From NCBI RefSeq assembly GCF_003851885.1, contig NZ_BHZE01000001.1, positions 163,601 through 227,600 on the forward strand: a stretch of DNA of 64,000 bases, written 5' to 3'. Shown here in pieces: positions 56,117 through 64,000 of the stretch; within the stretch, counting starts at the first letter, position 1, and each line of letters starts with the position of its first letter. Source of the DNA: Thermaurantimonas aggregans (GTDB lineage: Bacteria; Bacteroidota; Bacteroidia; Flavobacteriales; Schleiferiaceae). The position numbers were made by a program, and so were the translations under genes. Under the pieces are notes generated by a model that worked only from the letters and a program-made list of their open reading frames with translations, did not search any database and was not told the origin of the DNA.

Positions 56117-57418
56117 ATGGAAGTAATACTTACTGAACTCGCTGAAAATCACAAAAAAATTACAGTTACAGTTTCTAAGGAAGAGTTTCTTTCAGAGCGA
56201 AAGAAAGCTATAAAAAAATATCAAAAAACTGCTGTCGTTCCAGGCTTTAGACCAGGTACAGCTCCTGAGTCACTTATCGTAAAAATGTATGGTGATAGCT
56301 TTGGAATAAATGAAACATATGAAAAAGCGTATAAAGCTTTTGAAGAAGAAGTCGCAAAAAATCAATTTAAGCTACTCTTAGATCCCGTTGCAGAGTTTTC
56401 GCCAGAAGCCAACTTTTCTACAGGCGAAAATGTAACAGTGAATTTTGAATTCGGAACTGAACCCGAGGTCCAAATTGAGATCACAGAAATAGTATCAGAA
56501 CCCCTTTATGCTGTACAGCTTACCGAACAAGAGGTAGATGAAGAGATTGCCCGTTTAAAGAATGAAAATAAAAATGTAATAGAGGCAAACAGCTTGGATG
56601 AAGCTGAGGCTTTTGAAATCATCACCCATACTCACGGCCATGACGGAAATCAAGAACCCGAACATTCAGTTACCTATATTTCGAAAAGCGATATAACAGA
56701 CGATAAACTTCAGGAATTTGTTGAAAAATTTCAACAAAAAGATGAGCATATAAATGTGTTTGATTATCTACTAAATCCTGAAGATAAAAAATTTGACAAT
56801 CTTCGTTCATCGCATCATTTTCATTTAGGAAGAATGGTAAAATTTGAAGAGATCGATGAACTCACTTTAGCAAAAAAAATAGTACCTTCCAAAACCTTTG
56901 AAAATCCAGAAGAATTCAAGCAATTTTTGAAAAAAGATTTCGAAGAGCAATACAACGAATTATCCAAAGACATTTTCTTGAAAAAAGCCTTCGAATTTGT
57001 GCGTTCTAAAATCACCAATCTTCCGATGGATTTTCTGGCGAAATGGTGGAATTCTTATGAAAAAAACAAAAACAATACTCCCTTCGAAACCATTTCAGGC
57101 AGTTTGGTGTGGGAATTAACTAATTCCTTGATAAATAAAACGTTAGCTCGCTTGCTTGATTTGCAAGTTTCGTGGGAGAACGTAATAGATTTTTATACCG
57201 AACAATACACCAAAACACTTCCTGAAGATCAGCTCGAAACGATGAAACCTCTGATGAAAAATTACGTAGAGGGAATGTTAAAAGACAAAAAAAGAGCTGA
57301 ACAGATGTTTGACCGTACGTACGAATATATGCTGAAAAATGCATTAGTAAGCCACAAAACAAATCCATTTACCGTAACGTTAACTCAATTTAGAGAAATT
57401 TTGTCAAATATTAATTAA
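56117..57418 (+). CDS. tig: trigger factor
   Basis: This 433-residue ribosome-associated chaperone is recognised by the N-terminal ribosome-binding signature PGFRPGTAPESLI (family GFRxGKxP) near residues 43-55 and by the long helical C-terminal arms. The central prolyl isomerase domain is degenerate: an acidic segment with HTHGHDGNQE replaces the usual FKBP core, as in other Bacteroidota trigger factors. The tig-clpP-clpX order is widely conserved. The gap to clpP is 7 bases. Confidence 0.93.
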   Translation: MEVILTELAENHKKITVTVSKEEFLSERKKAIKKYQKTAVVPGFRPGTAPESLIVKMYGDSFGINETYEKAYKAFEEEVAKNQFKLLLDPVAEFSPEANFSTGENVTVNFEFGTEPEVQIEITEIVSEPLYAVQLTEQEVDEEIARLKNENKNVIEANSLDEAEAFEIITHTHGHDGNQEPEHSVTYISKSDITDDKLQEFVEKFQQKDEHINVFDYLLNPEDKKFDNLRSSHHFHLGRMVKFEEIDELTLAKKIVPSKTFENPEEFKQFLKKDFEEQYNELSKDIFLKKAFEFVRSKITNLPMDFLAKWWNSYEKNKNNTPFETISGSLVWELTNSLINKTLARLLDLQVSWENVIDFYTEQYTKTLPEDQLETMKPLMKNYVEGMLKDKKRAEQMFDRTYEYMLKNALVSHKTNPFTVTLTQFREILSNIN

Positions 57419-57425
57419 TATCCTT

Positions 57426-58100
57426 ATGGATTTCGGCAAAGAATTTAAAAAATACGCAGTAAAGCATCAGTCCATTTCATCGCTTACGCTTGAGTCATAC
57501 ATTAAAAATTCTCTGACACCTTACATCATCGAAGAGCGTCAGCTCAATGTGGCTCAAATGGACGTATTCAGCCGCTTGATGATGGACCGTATTATCTTCA
57601 TGGGTACGGCCATAAACGATCAAGTGGCTAACATTGTACAGGCCCAATTGCTCTTTTTGGAAAGTACAGATGCTAAAAAAGACATTCAGATTTACATCAA
57701 CTCGCCTGGTGGGTCGGTGTATGCAGGTCTTGGTATTTACGACACTATGCAAATGGTAGCTCCTGATGTAGCCACCATTTGCACTGGTATTGCTGCCTCA
57801 ATGGCTGCTGTGCTCCTGTGTGCTGGTGCCGCTGGTAAGCGTACTGCTCTGAAGCACAGTCGTATCATGATTCACCAGCCCATGAGTGGCACTCAAGGTC
57901 AGGTAGCCGATATGGAGATTGCTTTAAAAGAGACCCTTCGAGTTCGCGACGAACTCTACAACATTCTCTCAAAGCATACCGGACAAACCTTTGAGAAAAT
58001 CGCTGCTGACAGCGATCGCGACTACTGGATGCGCAGCGAAGAGGCCAAAGAATACGGTATGATCGACGAAGTTTTGGTTTCTAAGAAAAACAGAGGTTAA
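57426..58100 (+). CDS. clpP: ATP-dependent Clp protease proteolytic subunit
   Basis: This 224-residue serine protease forms the tetradecameric barrel that degrades substrates fed by ClpX. The triad is visible: Ser125 in GIAASMAAV, His150 in IHQPMSG and Asp199 in DSDRDYW. An N-terminal extension of about 25 residues may be a propeptide. It lies between tig (7 bases) and clpX (6 bases) in one operon. Confidence 0.97.
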   Translation: MDFGKEFKKYAVKHQSISSLTLESYIKNSLTPYIIEERQLNVAQMDVFSRLMMDRIIFMGTAINDQVANIVQAQLLFLESTDAKKDIQIYINSPGGSVYAGLGIYDTMQMVAPDVATICTGIAASMAAVLLCAGAAGKRTALKHSRIMIHQPMSGTQGQVADMEIALKETLRVRDELYNILSKHTGQTFEKIAADSDRDYWMRSEEAKEYGMIDEVLVSKKNRG

Positions 58101-58106
58101 TCCCAA

Positions 58107-59372
58107 ATGAAAAGACCCGACTATCAATCTTGTTCCTTCTGCGGTCGCGAAAAAAAGGAAGTGAATATGCTCATAGCGGGCGTGAGCGGGCATATTTGCG
58201 ACTATTGCGTGATGCAAGCCTATGAATTGGTAGGGGCTGAGTTGGGTCATGACTATGCCAATAGGAAGAAGAAAAGCACAATAACATCCACTCAGCGCAA
58301 GATTTATAAACCTGCAGAAATCAAAGCCTATCTCGATCAATATGTGATCGGTCAGGAGCAAGCTAAAAAAGTGATTTCTGTAGCAGTATACAATCACTAC
58401 AAGCGCATTTTTCAGGCCATTTCGGCTCAAGACGATGACGTAGAGCTTGAAAAATCAAACATCATCCTTGTTGGCGAAACCGGAACGGGTAAAACACTAC
58501 TCGCCCGTACGGTGGCCAAGCTGCTCGATGTGCCCTTTGCGATGGTCGATGCCACTGTACTCACAGAGGCCGGTTACGTAGGCGAAGACGTGGAAAGCAT
58601 TCTCTCCCGACTATTGCAAGCCGCCGACTACAACGTAGAGGCTGCACAAAACGGAATTGTCTTTATCGATGAAATCGACAAAATCGCTCGCAAAGGCGAC
58701 AATCCTTCCATAACGCGCGATGTTTCGGGCGAAGGGGTACAACAAGCCTTGCTAAAACTCTTGGAGGGCAGCAAGGTAAATGTGCCGCCACAGGGAGGGC
58801 GCAAACATCCTGAGCAAAAGTTTATAGAGGTCGATACGAAAAACATCCTCTTTATCGCAGGTGGAGCCTTTGAGGGCATTGATAAAATCATTGCTCGAAG
58901 GTTAAATACTTCTACTGTAGGGTATCATTCTAACAAACAACGCACCCTCGAAAAAGACCAACTGCTTGAGTTTGTCGACCACTCAGACTTGCGCACTTTT
59001 GGCCTGATACCTGAATTGCTCGGCCGATTGCCCGTGGTATGCCATCTTATGCCCCTCGATGCAGCCGCCCTTCGTCGAGTACTTACAGAGCCAAAAAATG
59101 CCTTAATTAAGCAATACAAAAAACTCTTTGCCCTCGATGGCATTGAGCTCATCGTACCTGAGGAAACAATTGACTACATCGTAAACAAAGCGATCACCTT
59201 TAAACTTGGTGCCAGAGGGCTGCGCTCTATCTGTGAAACCATACTCACAGAGGCTATGTTTGAGCTGCCTTCAATGGAGCTCAAGGACAATGTCTTCGAA
59301 CTAACTCCCGAATATGCTGCTATGCAGGTTGAAAAGTCGGATTTACTCACACATCTGAAGGCAGTTTCATGA
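58107..59372 (+). CDS. clpX: ATP-dependent Clp protease ATP-binding subunit ClpX
   Basis: This 421-residue AAA+ unfoldase has an N-terminal zinc finger (Cys9, Cys12, Cys31, Cys34). It carries Walker A GETGTGKT, Walker [13 protein letters not shown], the pore loop GYVGEDVES and the ClpP-docking loop. The sensor region GARGLRSI is present. Family length is normal. It is the last gene of tig-clpP-clpX. Its 3' end overlaps the convergent pyruvate-kinase-like gene by 26 bases, and there is no terminator of its own. Confidence 0.97.
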   Translation: MKRPDYQSCSFCGREKKEVNMLIAGVSGHICDYCVMQAYELVGAELGHDYANRKKKSTITSTQRKIYKPAEIKAYLDQYVIGQEQAKKVISVAVYNHYKRIFQAISAQDDDVELEKSNIILVGETGTGKTLLARTVAKLLDVPFAMVDATVLTEAGYVGEDVESILSRLLQAADYNVEAAQNGIVFIDEIDKIARKGDNPSITRDVSGEGVQQALLKLLEGSKVNVPPQGGRKHPEQKFIEVDTKNILFIAGGAFEGIDKIIARRLNTSTVGYHSNKQRTLEKDQLLEFVDHSDLRTFGLIPELLGRLPVVCHLMPLDAAALRRVLTEPKNALIKQYKKLFALDGIELIVPEETIDYIVNKAITFKLGARGLRSICETILTEAMFELPSMELKDNVFELTPEYAAMQVEKSDLLTHLKAVS

Positions 59373-60843
59373 TTGATCCTTCGCTCTGACTATCATTTAA
59401 GTGTTCTGACACGAATTTTTTAACTATACCGAGAGGTCTCATCGTGAATCTTTTCTTTTCGCGATGAGACGACTCTCTTCTCAAAATGTCTTTAAGCGTT
59501 TGCATCGTCTGAACGATGTTTTTTCCCTTATTGAGCATCACGCACTCTGACATAGATGCCATTACAGCATCCGAAATCTCGCTGCGTGTGATTAAGCCGG
59601 TCTTGTTCAAGCTTTCTAAAACTTGTGTTGCCCATATCACTGGAGTATGTGCTGCTTCACATAGCCAAAGGAGTTCTTCCTGAATTTCAGCAAGTCTTTC
59701 GAAGCCTATTTCAATGGCTGAGTCTCCCCTGGCGATCATTATACCAAAAAGTGGGTCTTTCATTGCCTCGTAGAGCAATTCGACAAAACTGTCAACCGCT
59801 TCTGATGTTTCGATCTTGTAAATCACCGGCTTGTGAATGCCGAATTCTTTTAAATACGTCCTCAAAAGTTGAATATCCTCCGTTTTACGAACGAATGAAT
59901 AGCCAATCAAGTCGGCATATGAGGCTATCATTTTAAGATTTTTGATGTCTTCAGCAGTAAGTGATTGAGTGTTCAGATGTGTATCTGGCAGATTAATGCC
60001 TTTATCCTGTTTTAAAACAGCATTATTTAGAGGGGTTTTGACAATTCGAATCACTGCAGTCTGATTTTTTACTTCTTCTACGATTCCATGAAATTTTCCG
60101 TCGTCGAAGTAAATTCTATGGCCTGATTGTAATGTTTCGAATACGCGAGTTTCTGAAATCAAAATTGTTTTCTTCGGGAAATTTTCATTGGTTGTAGTTG
60201 CTTGTAAATAGATGACATCGTTGAGCTGTAGTTCTATTTTTTTCTTTTTGTTTGGTATAAGGGTGCGCAGTTTGGGTCCTGCTAAATCCATGTGAATTTT
60301 ACAGGGCAGCCCTGTGTTTATTATTGCAGTTTGAAGGGTATTTACTATCTGGTTAACAGTTAGTTCGTCGGCATGAGCAAAGTTGATTCGAGCGATATTC
60401 ATCCCGTTTATAAGCAATTTTTCAAAGTATTTCACATCGCCGGCTTTGCGTTCGTCTATAGTCACCATTAGATAAGGGATGTTGTGATCGGCGTGTTTTT
60501 CGCCAAATAGTTTTCTGGTTCTTTGGCTTATCATTTCCCTTCCTACGTCATCAGAGAGGGTACACGCTTTCCCTTTGTATTCTGGCGCGAGCCATTTAAG
60601 TACATTGAGCAGTTGATAATGGGTATGACTTTCAGATGCAGCCAGTGAAGATAGCCCTAAATGATGCAGTTGATTTTGGATAGGGCGTAGTTCGTGACTT
60701 CTCAAAACCAGATATTTTGCTAAATTTTTAGCTGACACATCATAATTAGGATGAAGCATCAATTCCTGCATTTTAATTTCTGATTGCGTAAATTTTTTTT
60801 CAAGGTGTATTAAAAAATCCACTAAGTCTTTGATGGTTTTCAT
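59347..60843 (-). CDS. atypical pyruvate-kinase-family protein
   Basis: This 498-residue protein starts at the ATG at 60843 ([11 protein letters not shown]). An N-terminal helical extension of about 120 residues ([23 protein letters not shown]) precedes a pyruvate kinase TIM barrel. The barrel carries [20 protein letters not shown], a small beta domain, [11 protein letters not shown] (Lys and Glu of the active site) and [11 protein letters not shown] (normally ARGDLGVE). ATQVLESL corresponds to ATQMLESM. The C-terminal allosteric domain is missing. Enzyme activity is plausible but the product is uncertain. It overlaps clpX by 26 bases. Confidence 0.8.
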   Translation of the reverse strand: MKTIKDLVDFLIHLEKKFTQSEIKMQELMLHPNYDVSAKNLAKYLVLRSHELRPIQNQLHHLGLSSLAASESHTHYQLLNVLKWLAPEYKGKACTLSDDVGREMISQRTRKLFGEKHADHNIPYLMVTIDERKAGDVKYFEKLLINGMNIARINFAHADELTVNQIVNTLQTAIINTGLPCKIHMDLAGPKLRTLIPNKKKKIELQLNDVIYLQATTTNENFPKKTILISETRVFETLQSGHRIYFDDGKFHGIVEEVKNQTAVIRIVKTPLNNAVLKQDKGINLPDTHLNTQSLTAEDIKNLKMIASYADLIGYSFVRKTEDIQLLRTYLKEFGIHKPVIYKIETSEAVDSFVELLYEAMKDPLFGIMIARGDSAIEIGFERLAEIQEELLWLCEAAHTPVIWATQVLESLNKTGLITRSEISDAVMASMSECVMLNKGKNIVQTMQTLKDILRRESSHREKKRFTMRPLGIVKKFVSEHLNDSQSEGSIMKLPSDV

Positions 60844-60925
60844 ACTTATGATGTGTTGGAAGTGGTACAGCAAGGTCAGTAAATGATCTTTGAAGGTCAA
60901 ATGATTATTGTCAACTTTTAAGAAA

Positions 60926-60940
60926 GTGTAAAAAATACAC
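60926..60940. promoter_or_regulatory. candidate operator at the GH13 amylase promoter
   Basis: The perfect palindrome GTGTA-AAAAA-TACAC (extendable to AGTGTA/TACACT) lies directly before TATATTAG, a one-mismatch -7 element at 60941-60948. The same palindrome occurs before susC. Confidence 0.55.
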
Positions 60941-60968
60941 TATATTAGCCAACAGAATTTATTTGAAT

Positions 60969-63851
60969 ATGAGAAGAAAACTATTCGCGCTGTTGGGATG
61001 GACGGTAGGTGTACTTTCCCATTCTCAAGTAATCACCACGATTCCAATTTTTCCCACGCAAAACGACACTGTTACCATCATATACGATGCATCGCAGGGC
61101 AATGGTCAGTTGGCAGGATTTGTTCCGATTTATGCACATACGGGTGTAATCACCAATACAAGTCCTACACCTACCTCTTGGATGCATGTTCAGGGTACTT
61201 GGGGTACAGCCGATCCAAAGGTGCTAATGACTCCTCTCGGGAATAATCTTCATCAGATCAAGTATCACATCCCAACTTTTTACAATCTGCCACAGGGTAC
61301 GATTGTATACAAAATGGCCTTTGTATTCCGAAATGCTACAGGCACGCGGGTAGGTCGAAATGCTGATGGCAGCGATATTTTCGTAGATGTCTATCAGCCG
61401 GGTCAGTTTGCAGCTAAGCTGGTAAAACCGTTTGGTAAGCATCTGATTCGACAGATAAATCAGGTCATACAAATCGAAGGGGCATCTAGTGATTTTGGTA
61501 CACTTAGAATTAAAGTAAATGGAACTACCATTTCGCAGCAAAACAATACCAAAACAATTACTGGATCCATAAACACAAACCTCTTAGGATTTGGAAAACA
61601 CTACATTACACTCGAAGCTACGAACGGTTCAACTACAGTGTACGACTCCACCTATTTTATAGTTCAACCTCCTGTAACCGTTCAAAATCCGCCGGCTAAT
61701 GTGAAATATGGCATTAATTATTTAAACGATTCTTCCCTCATTCTTTGCCTACATGCCCCCTTTAAACAGTTTGTGTATGCCGTGGGTGACTGGAGTGATT
61801 GGGAACTTGACCCGAAATATTTCATGAAACGCAATCAAAACGGCGATGTATGGTGGATTCAAATAGATGGTTTAACTCCTAAGCAACAATACAGATATCA
61901 GTATTGGATCGATTCTACTTTGTTACAAGTGGGCGATGTATATGCTGATCTTCAGCTCGATCCATGGAACGATCAATACATTCCACCGTCAGTATTTCCG
62001 AATCTTATCCCCTATCCACATGGTAAGACTTCGCATGTAGTTTCAGTGCTTCAACCTGGCGAAGATCCTTACCCTTGGGATACCACTATTCAATATCAAC
62101 GCCCACCAAAAGAGCGCCTAGTGATTTATGAATTGCTGCTGAGAGATTTTATTCATTCACACAATTTTAAATCTCTTAAAGACACGTTGCCTTATTTAAA
62201 GAATTTAGGTGTTAATGCCGTTAAGATTATGCCCATCATGGAATTTGAAGGCAATGAAAGTTGGGGTTATAATCCAATGTTTTATTTCGCTGTTGATAAA
62301 TATTACGGAACGAAAAACGACTTCAAGCGATTCGTAGAAGAATGTCATCGAAATGGAATCGCTGTAATTCTTGACATAGCTTTAAACCATTCTTTCGGTC
62401 AGAACCCACAAGTTCGGATGTATTTCAATCCAAATGCTGGTCAGTATGGTCAGCCAACTCCAGAAAACCCCTGGTTTAATGAGACAGATCGCCATCCCTT
62501 CGGTGTAGGTTTTGATTACAACCATGAAAGCCCACACACACGTCAGTTTTCTAAGCGCGTTATGGAATATTGGATCAGAGAATTTAAAATTGACGGCTAT
62601 CGGTTTGACCTGTCAAAAGGCTTTACTCAAAACTACACACTGGGCAACATAGGTGCATGGAATCAATACGACCAGAGCCGTATAAACATATGGCTTGACT
62701 ATTCGTCCCACATCTGGAGTGTAGATCCTACGGCATATGTCATTCTCGAGCATTTTGCTAACAATGACGAAGAGACTGTTTTGGCCAATAATGGTATGAT
62801 GCTATGGGGAATGATACATGAGGCCTACAAACAATGTATTCTCGGTTTTCAATCAAACAGCAACTTCTCCTGGATTTCTCATCAGGCCCGCGGGTGGAAT
62901 TCGCCACATGTGATAGGCTATGCCGTAAGTCACGATGAAGAAAGACTTATGTATGAAGCCTTAAATTTTGGAAATACATCGAATTCAAATCACAACGTAC
63001 GAGATCTAAATGTGGCTTTAAAACGTTCTGAAATGATAGCTACTTTGCTCATTCCCATACCCGGGCCGAAAATGTGGTGGCAGTTTGATGAACTTGGTTA
63101 TCCATATTCTATTAATTATTGTCCAAACGGAACAATTAGCACTTCTTGTCGCACCGACAAAAAGCCTATTCGTTGGGATTATATTCAAGTAACTAATAGA
63201 GCTCGGCTTTACAAAGTATACGCAGCAGTATCGCGTCTTAAAACGCAATATCCAGCTTTTTCGACCAATAACTTTACTCTTGATGTAGGTGGATTGATCA
63301 AGCGGATTTTCCTCTATCATCCATCAATGGACGTAGTGATTCTTGGAAATATTCACGTACAGCCTATCTCTTTTATTCCAGGATTTAACAAAACTGGTAC
63401 CTGGTACGAATATTTTACTAATACCAGTTTAAATGTTACCGATCTGAATGCTCAAATTACCCTTCAGCCAGGTGAGTATCGCATTTACACAACTTCTCCA
63501 CTACCAGCTCCTGACTTGAGTCCGATCATTCCTCTTTCAGTCGACGAAGTACCTTCAAGTGCTCAAGTATTTGACCCTGGCTTGCGCGTGTATCCCAATC
63601 CTGTACCTGCTACTGGTACATCCATCGACTTTTATTTGCACTCATTAGATGAAGTAAGCCTTGAAATATTTGACTTGAGCGGTCGAAAGGTAACAACCCT
63701 TTTGGACAAAGAAAAGCTCGGTGGCGGTACTCATTTACATTGGTGGAATGGTAAAGATTCATTTGGCAACGAGGTAAAAGCCGGTATGTATATTCTTAAA
63801 CTCACTTGCAAGCAGCATTCTGCCACTTTCAGATTAAATAAAGTTCATTAA
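60969..63851 (+). CDS. secreted GH13 alpha-amylase with T9SS tail
   Basis: This 960-residue exported glycoside hydrolase starts at the ATG at 60969 (MRRKLFALLGWTVGVLSHSQ). Domains are an N-terminal sandwich (about 22-145), a second Ig-like domain, a CBM48-like module (YAVGDWSDWELDP), the GH13 barrel (about 380-760), a small C-terminal beta domain, and a FlgD-like sorting tail from VYPNPVPATG for T9SS export. Barrel motifs are DIALNHSF, nucleophile Asp547 in GYRFDLSKG, acid Glu594 in VILEHFANN, and Asp656 in SHDEERL. It should cleave alpha-1,4-glucans outside the cell, feeding the SusCD system at 28.7 kb. A terminator follows. Confidence 0.95.
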   Translation: MRRKLFALLGWTVGVLSHSQVITTIPIFPTQNDTVTIIYDASQGNGQLAGFVPIYAHTGVITNTSPTPTSWMHVQGTWGTADPKVLMTPLGNNLHQIKYHIPTFYNLPQGTIVYKMAFVFRNATGTRVGRNADGSDIFVDVYQPGQFAAKLVKPFGKHLIRQINQVIQIEGASSDFGTLRIKVNGTTISQQNNTKTITGSINTNLLGFGKHYITLEATNGSTTVYDSTYFIVQPPVTVQNPPANVKYGINYLNDSSLILCLHAPFKQFVYAVGDWSDWELDPKYFMKRNQNGDVWWIQIDGLTPKQQYRYQYWIDSTLLQVGDVYADLQLDPWNDQYIPPSVFPNLIPYPHGKTSHVVSVLQPGEDPYPWDTTIQYQRPPKERLVIYELLLRDFIHSHNFKSLKDTLPYLKNLGVNAVKIMPIMEFEGNESWGYNPMFYFAVDKYYGTKNDFKRFVEECHRNGIAVILDIALNHSFGQNPQVRMYFNPNAGQYGQPTPENPWFNETDRHPFGVGFDYNHESPHTRQFSKRVMEYWIREFKIDGYRFDLSKGFTQNYTLGNIGAWNQYDQSRINIWLDYSSHIWSVDPTAYVILEHFANNDEETVLANNGMMLWGMIHEAYKQCILGFQSNSNFSWISHQARGWNSPHVIGYAVSHDEERLMYEALNFGNTSNSNHNVRDLNVALKRSEMIATLLIPIPGPKMWWQFDELGYPYSINYCPNGTISTSCRTDKKPIRWDYIQVTNRARLYKVYAAVSRLKTQYPAFSTNNFTLDVGGLIKRIFLYHPSMDVVILGNIHVQPISFIPGFNKTGTWYEYFTNTSLNVTDLNAQITLQPGEYRIYTTSPLPAPDLSPIIPLSVDEVPSSAQVFDPGLRVYPNPVPATGTSIDFYLHSLDEVSLEIFDLSGRKVTTLLDKEKLGGGTHLHWWNGKDSFGNEVKAGMYILKLTCKQHSATFRLNKVH

Positions 63852-63870
63852 TTTTTAAAAAGAAAAAATT

Positions 63871-63911
63871 AAAGAAGGTGTCCAAAAAGTAAAGGACGCC
63901 TTCTTTTTTAT
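63871..63911 (+). terminator. rho-independent terminator of the GH13 gene
   Basis: AAAGAAGGTGTCC pairs with GGACGCCTTCTTT (one wobble) around a 10-base loop and runs into T residues. The rest of the window (63912-64000) shows no gene. Confidence 0.88.
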
Positions 63912-64000
63912 TTTGATAAAACCCTTAATTGAAGTAAATTAGAGCCATCATAGACATTTTAAGTGAGGCGAGTAGTCTTTAAACAGCAACCCGGCAAATG

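Overview
The window is a typical piece of a Bacteroidota chromosome, probably Flavobacteriia or a related class. Four kinds of evidence support this. There is a SusC/SusD pair. Three proteins end in type IX secretion (T9SS) sorting tails. There are phylum-type families (GldI-like PPIase, Porin_10, DUF5777, RmuC, FeoB-associated small protein). Gene starts are repeatedly preceded by the Bacteroidota promoter -7 element TAnnTTTG. I see no tRNA, rRNA, CRISPR array, transposase, integrase or phage gene. Apart from short GC-rich intergenic elements, the region looks like stable core genome.

Layout. Bases 1-17.2 kb are almost entirely on the minus strand: trpS plus an ABC exporter (exporter cut by the left edge); valS-tpx-fRMsr-DEAD helicase; and the five-gene run ftsK-lolA-lptF/G-glycosyltransferase-porin. 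One Nramp-like transporter on the plus strand (3.0-4.3 kb) interrupts them. trmB follows at 17.4-18.1 kb. From 18.1 to 21 kb come three peptidyl-prolyl isomerases: a GldI-like FKBP lipoprotein, a lipoprotein cyclophilin-FKBP fusion and a cytoplasmic cyclophilin-FKBP fusion. rmuC (21.4-23.0 kb) and a very large FN3-repeat T9SS protein (23.3-28.4 kb) follow. A SusC/SusD operon with two further surface proteins occupies 28.7-34.5 kb. Next are a small operon of OB-fold, YceI, DUF5777 and c-type cytochrome proteins (34.8-37.4 kb), menA-menC-BNR protein (37.5-40.8 kb), and feoA-feoB with its small partner (40.9-43.4 kb). Then come a secreted cyanophycinase-like peptidase, the tyrosine-catabolic pair hmgA-hppD, an acyl-CoA carboxylase beta subunit, a GT2 glycosyltransferase with two amidohydrolase-family genes, an SPOR-domain outer-membrane protein, tig-clpP-clpX, an atypical pyruvate kinase and a secreted GH13 alpha-amylase.

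How parts connect. The SusCD operon (28.7 kb) and the secreted GH13 amylase (61 kb) lie more than 26 kb apart, yet both have the palindrome GTGTA-N5-TACAC in their promoter regions, with a second near-copy upstream of susC. One surface protein of the SusCD operon also resembles the N-terminal domain of the amylase. Together they look like one starch or glycogen utilisation system split over two loci. The feo operon carries a DtxR-like dyad at its promoter, repeated in inverse orientation between feoA and feoB.

The most unusual non-coding signal is a family of three GC-rich, highly foldable intergenic elements (about 9331-9450, 19790-19964 on the minus strand, 47375-47626). Each starts after a T-tract with GGGCG and ends in a motif like ATCCCTCACGCG. 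They stand out from AT-rich surroundings and are not explained by any gene here.
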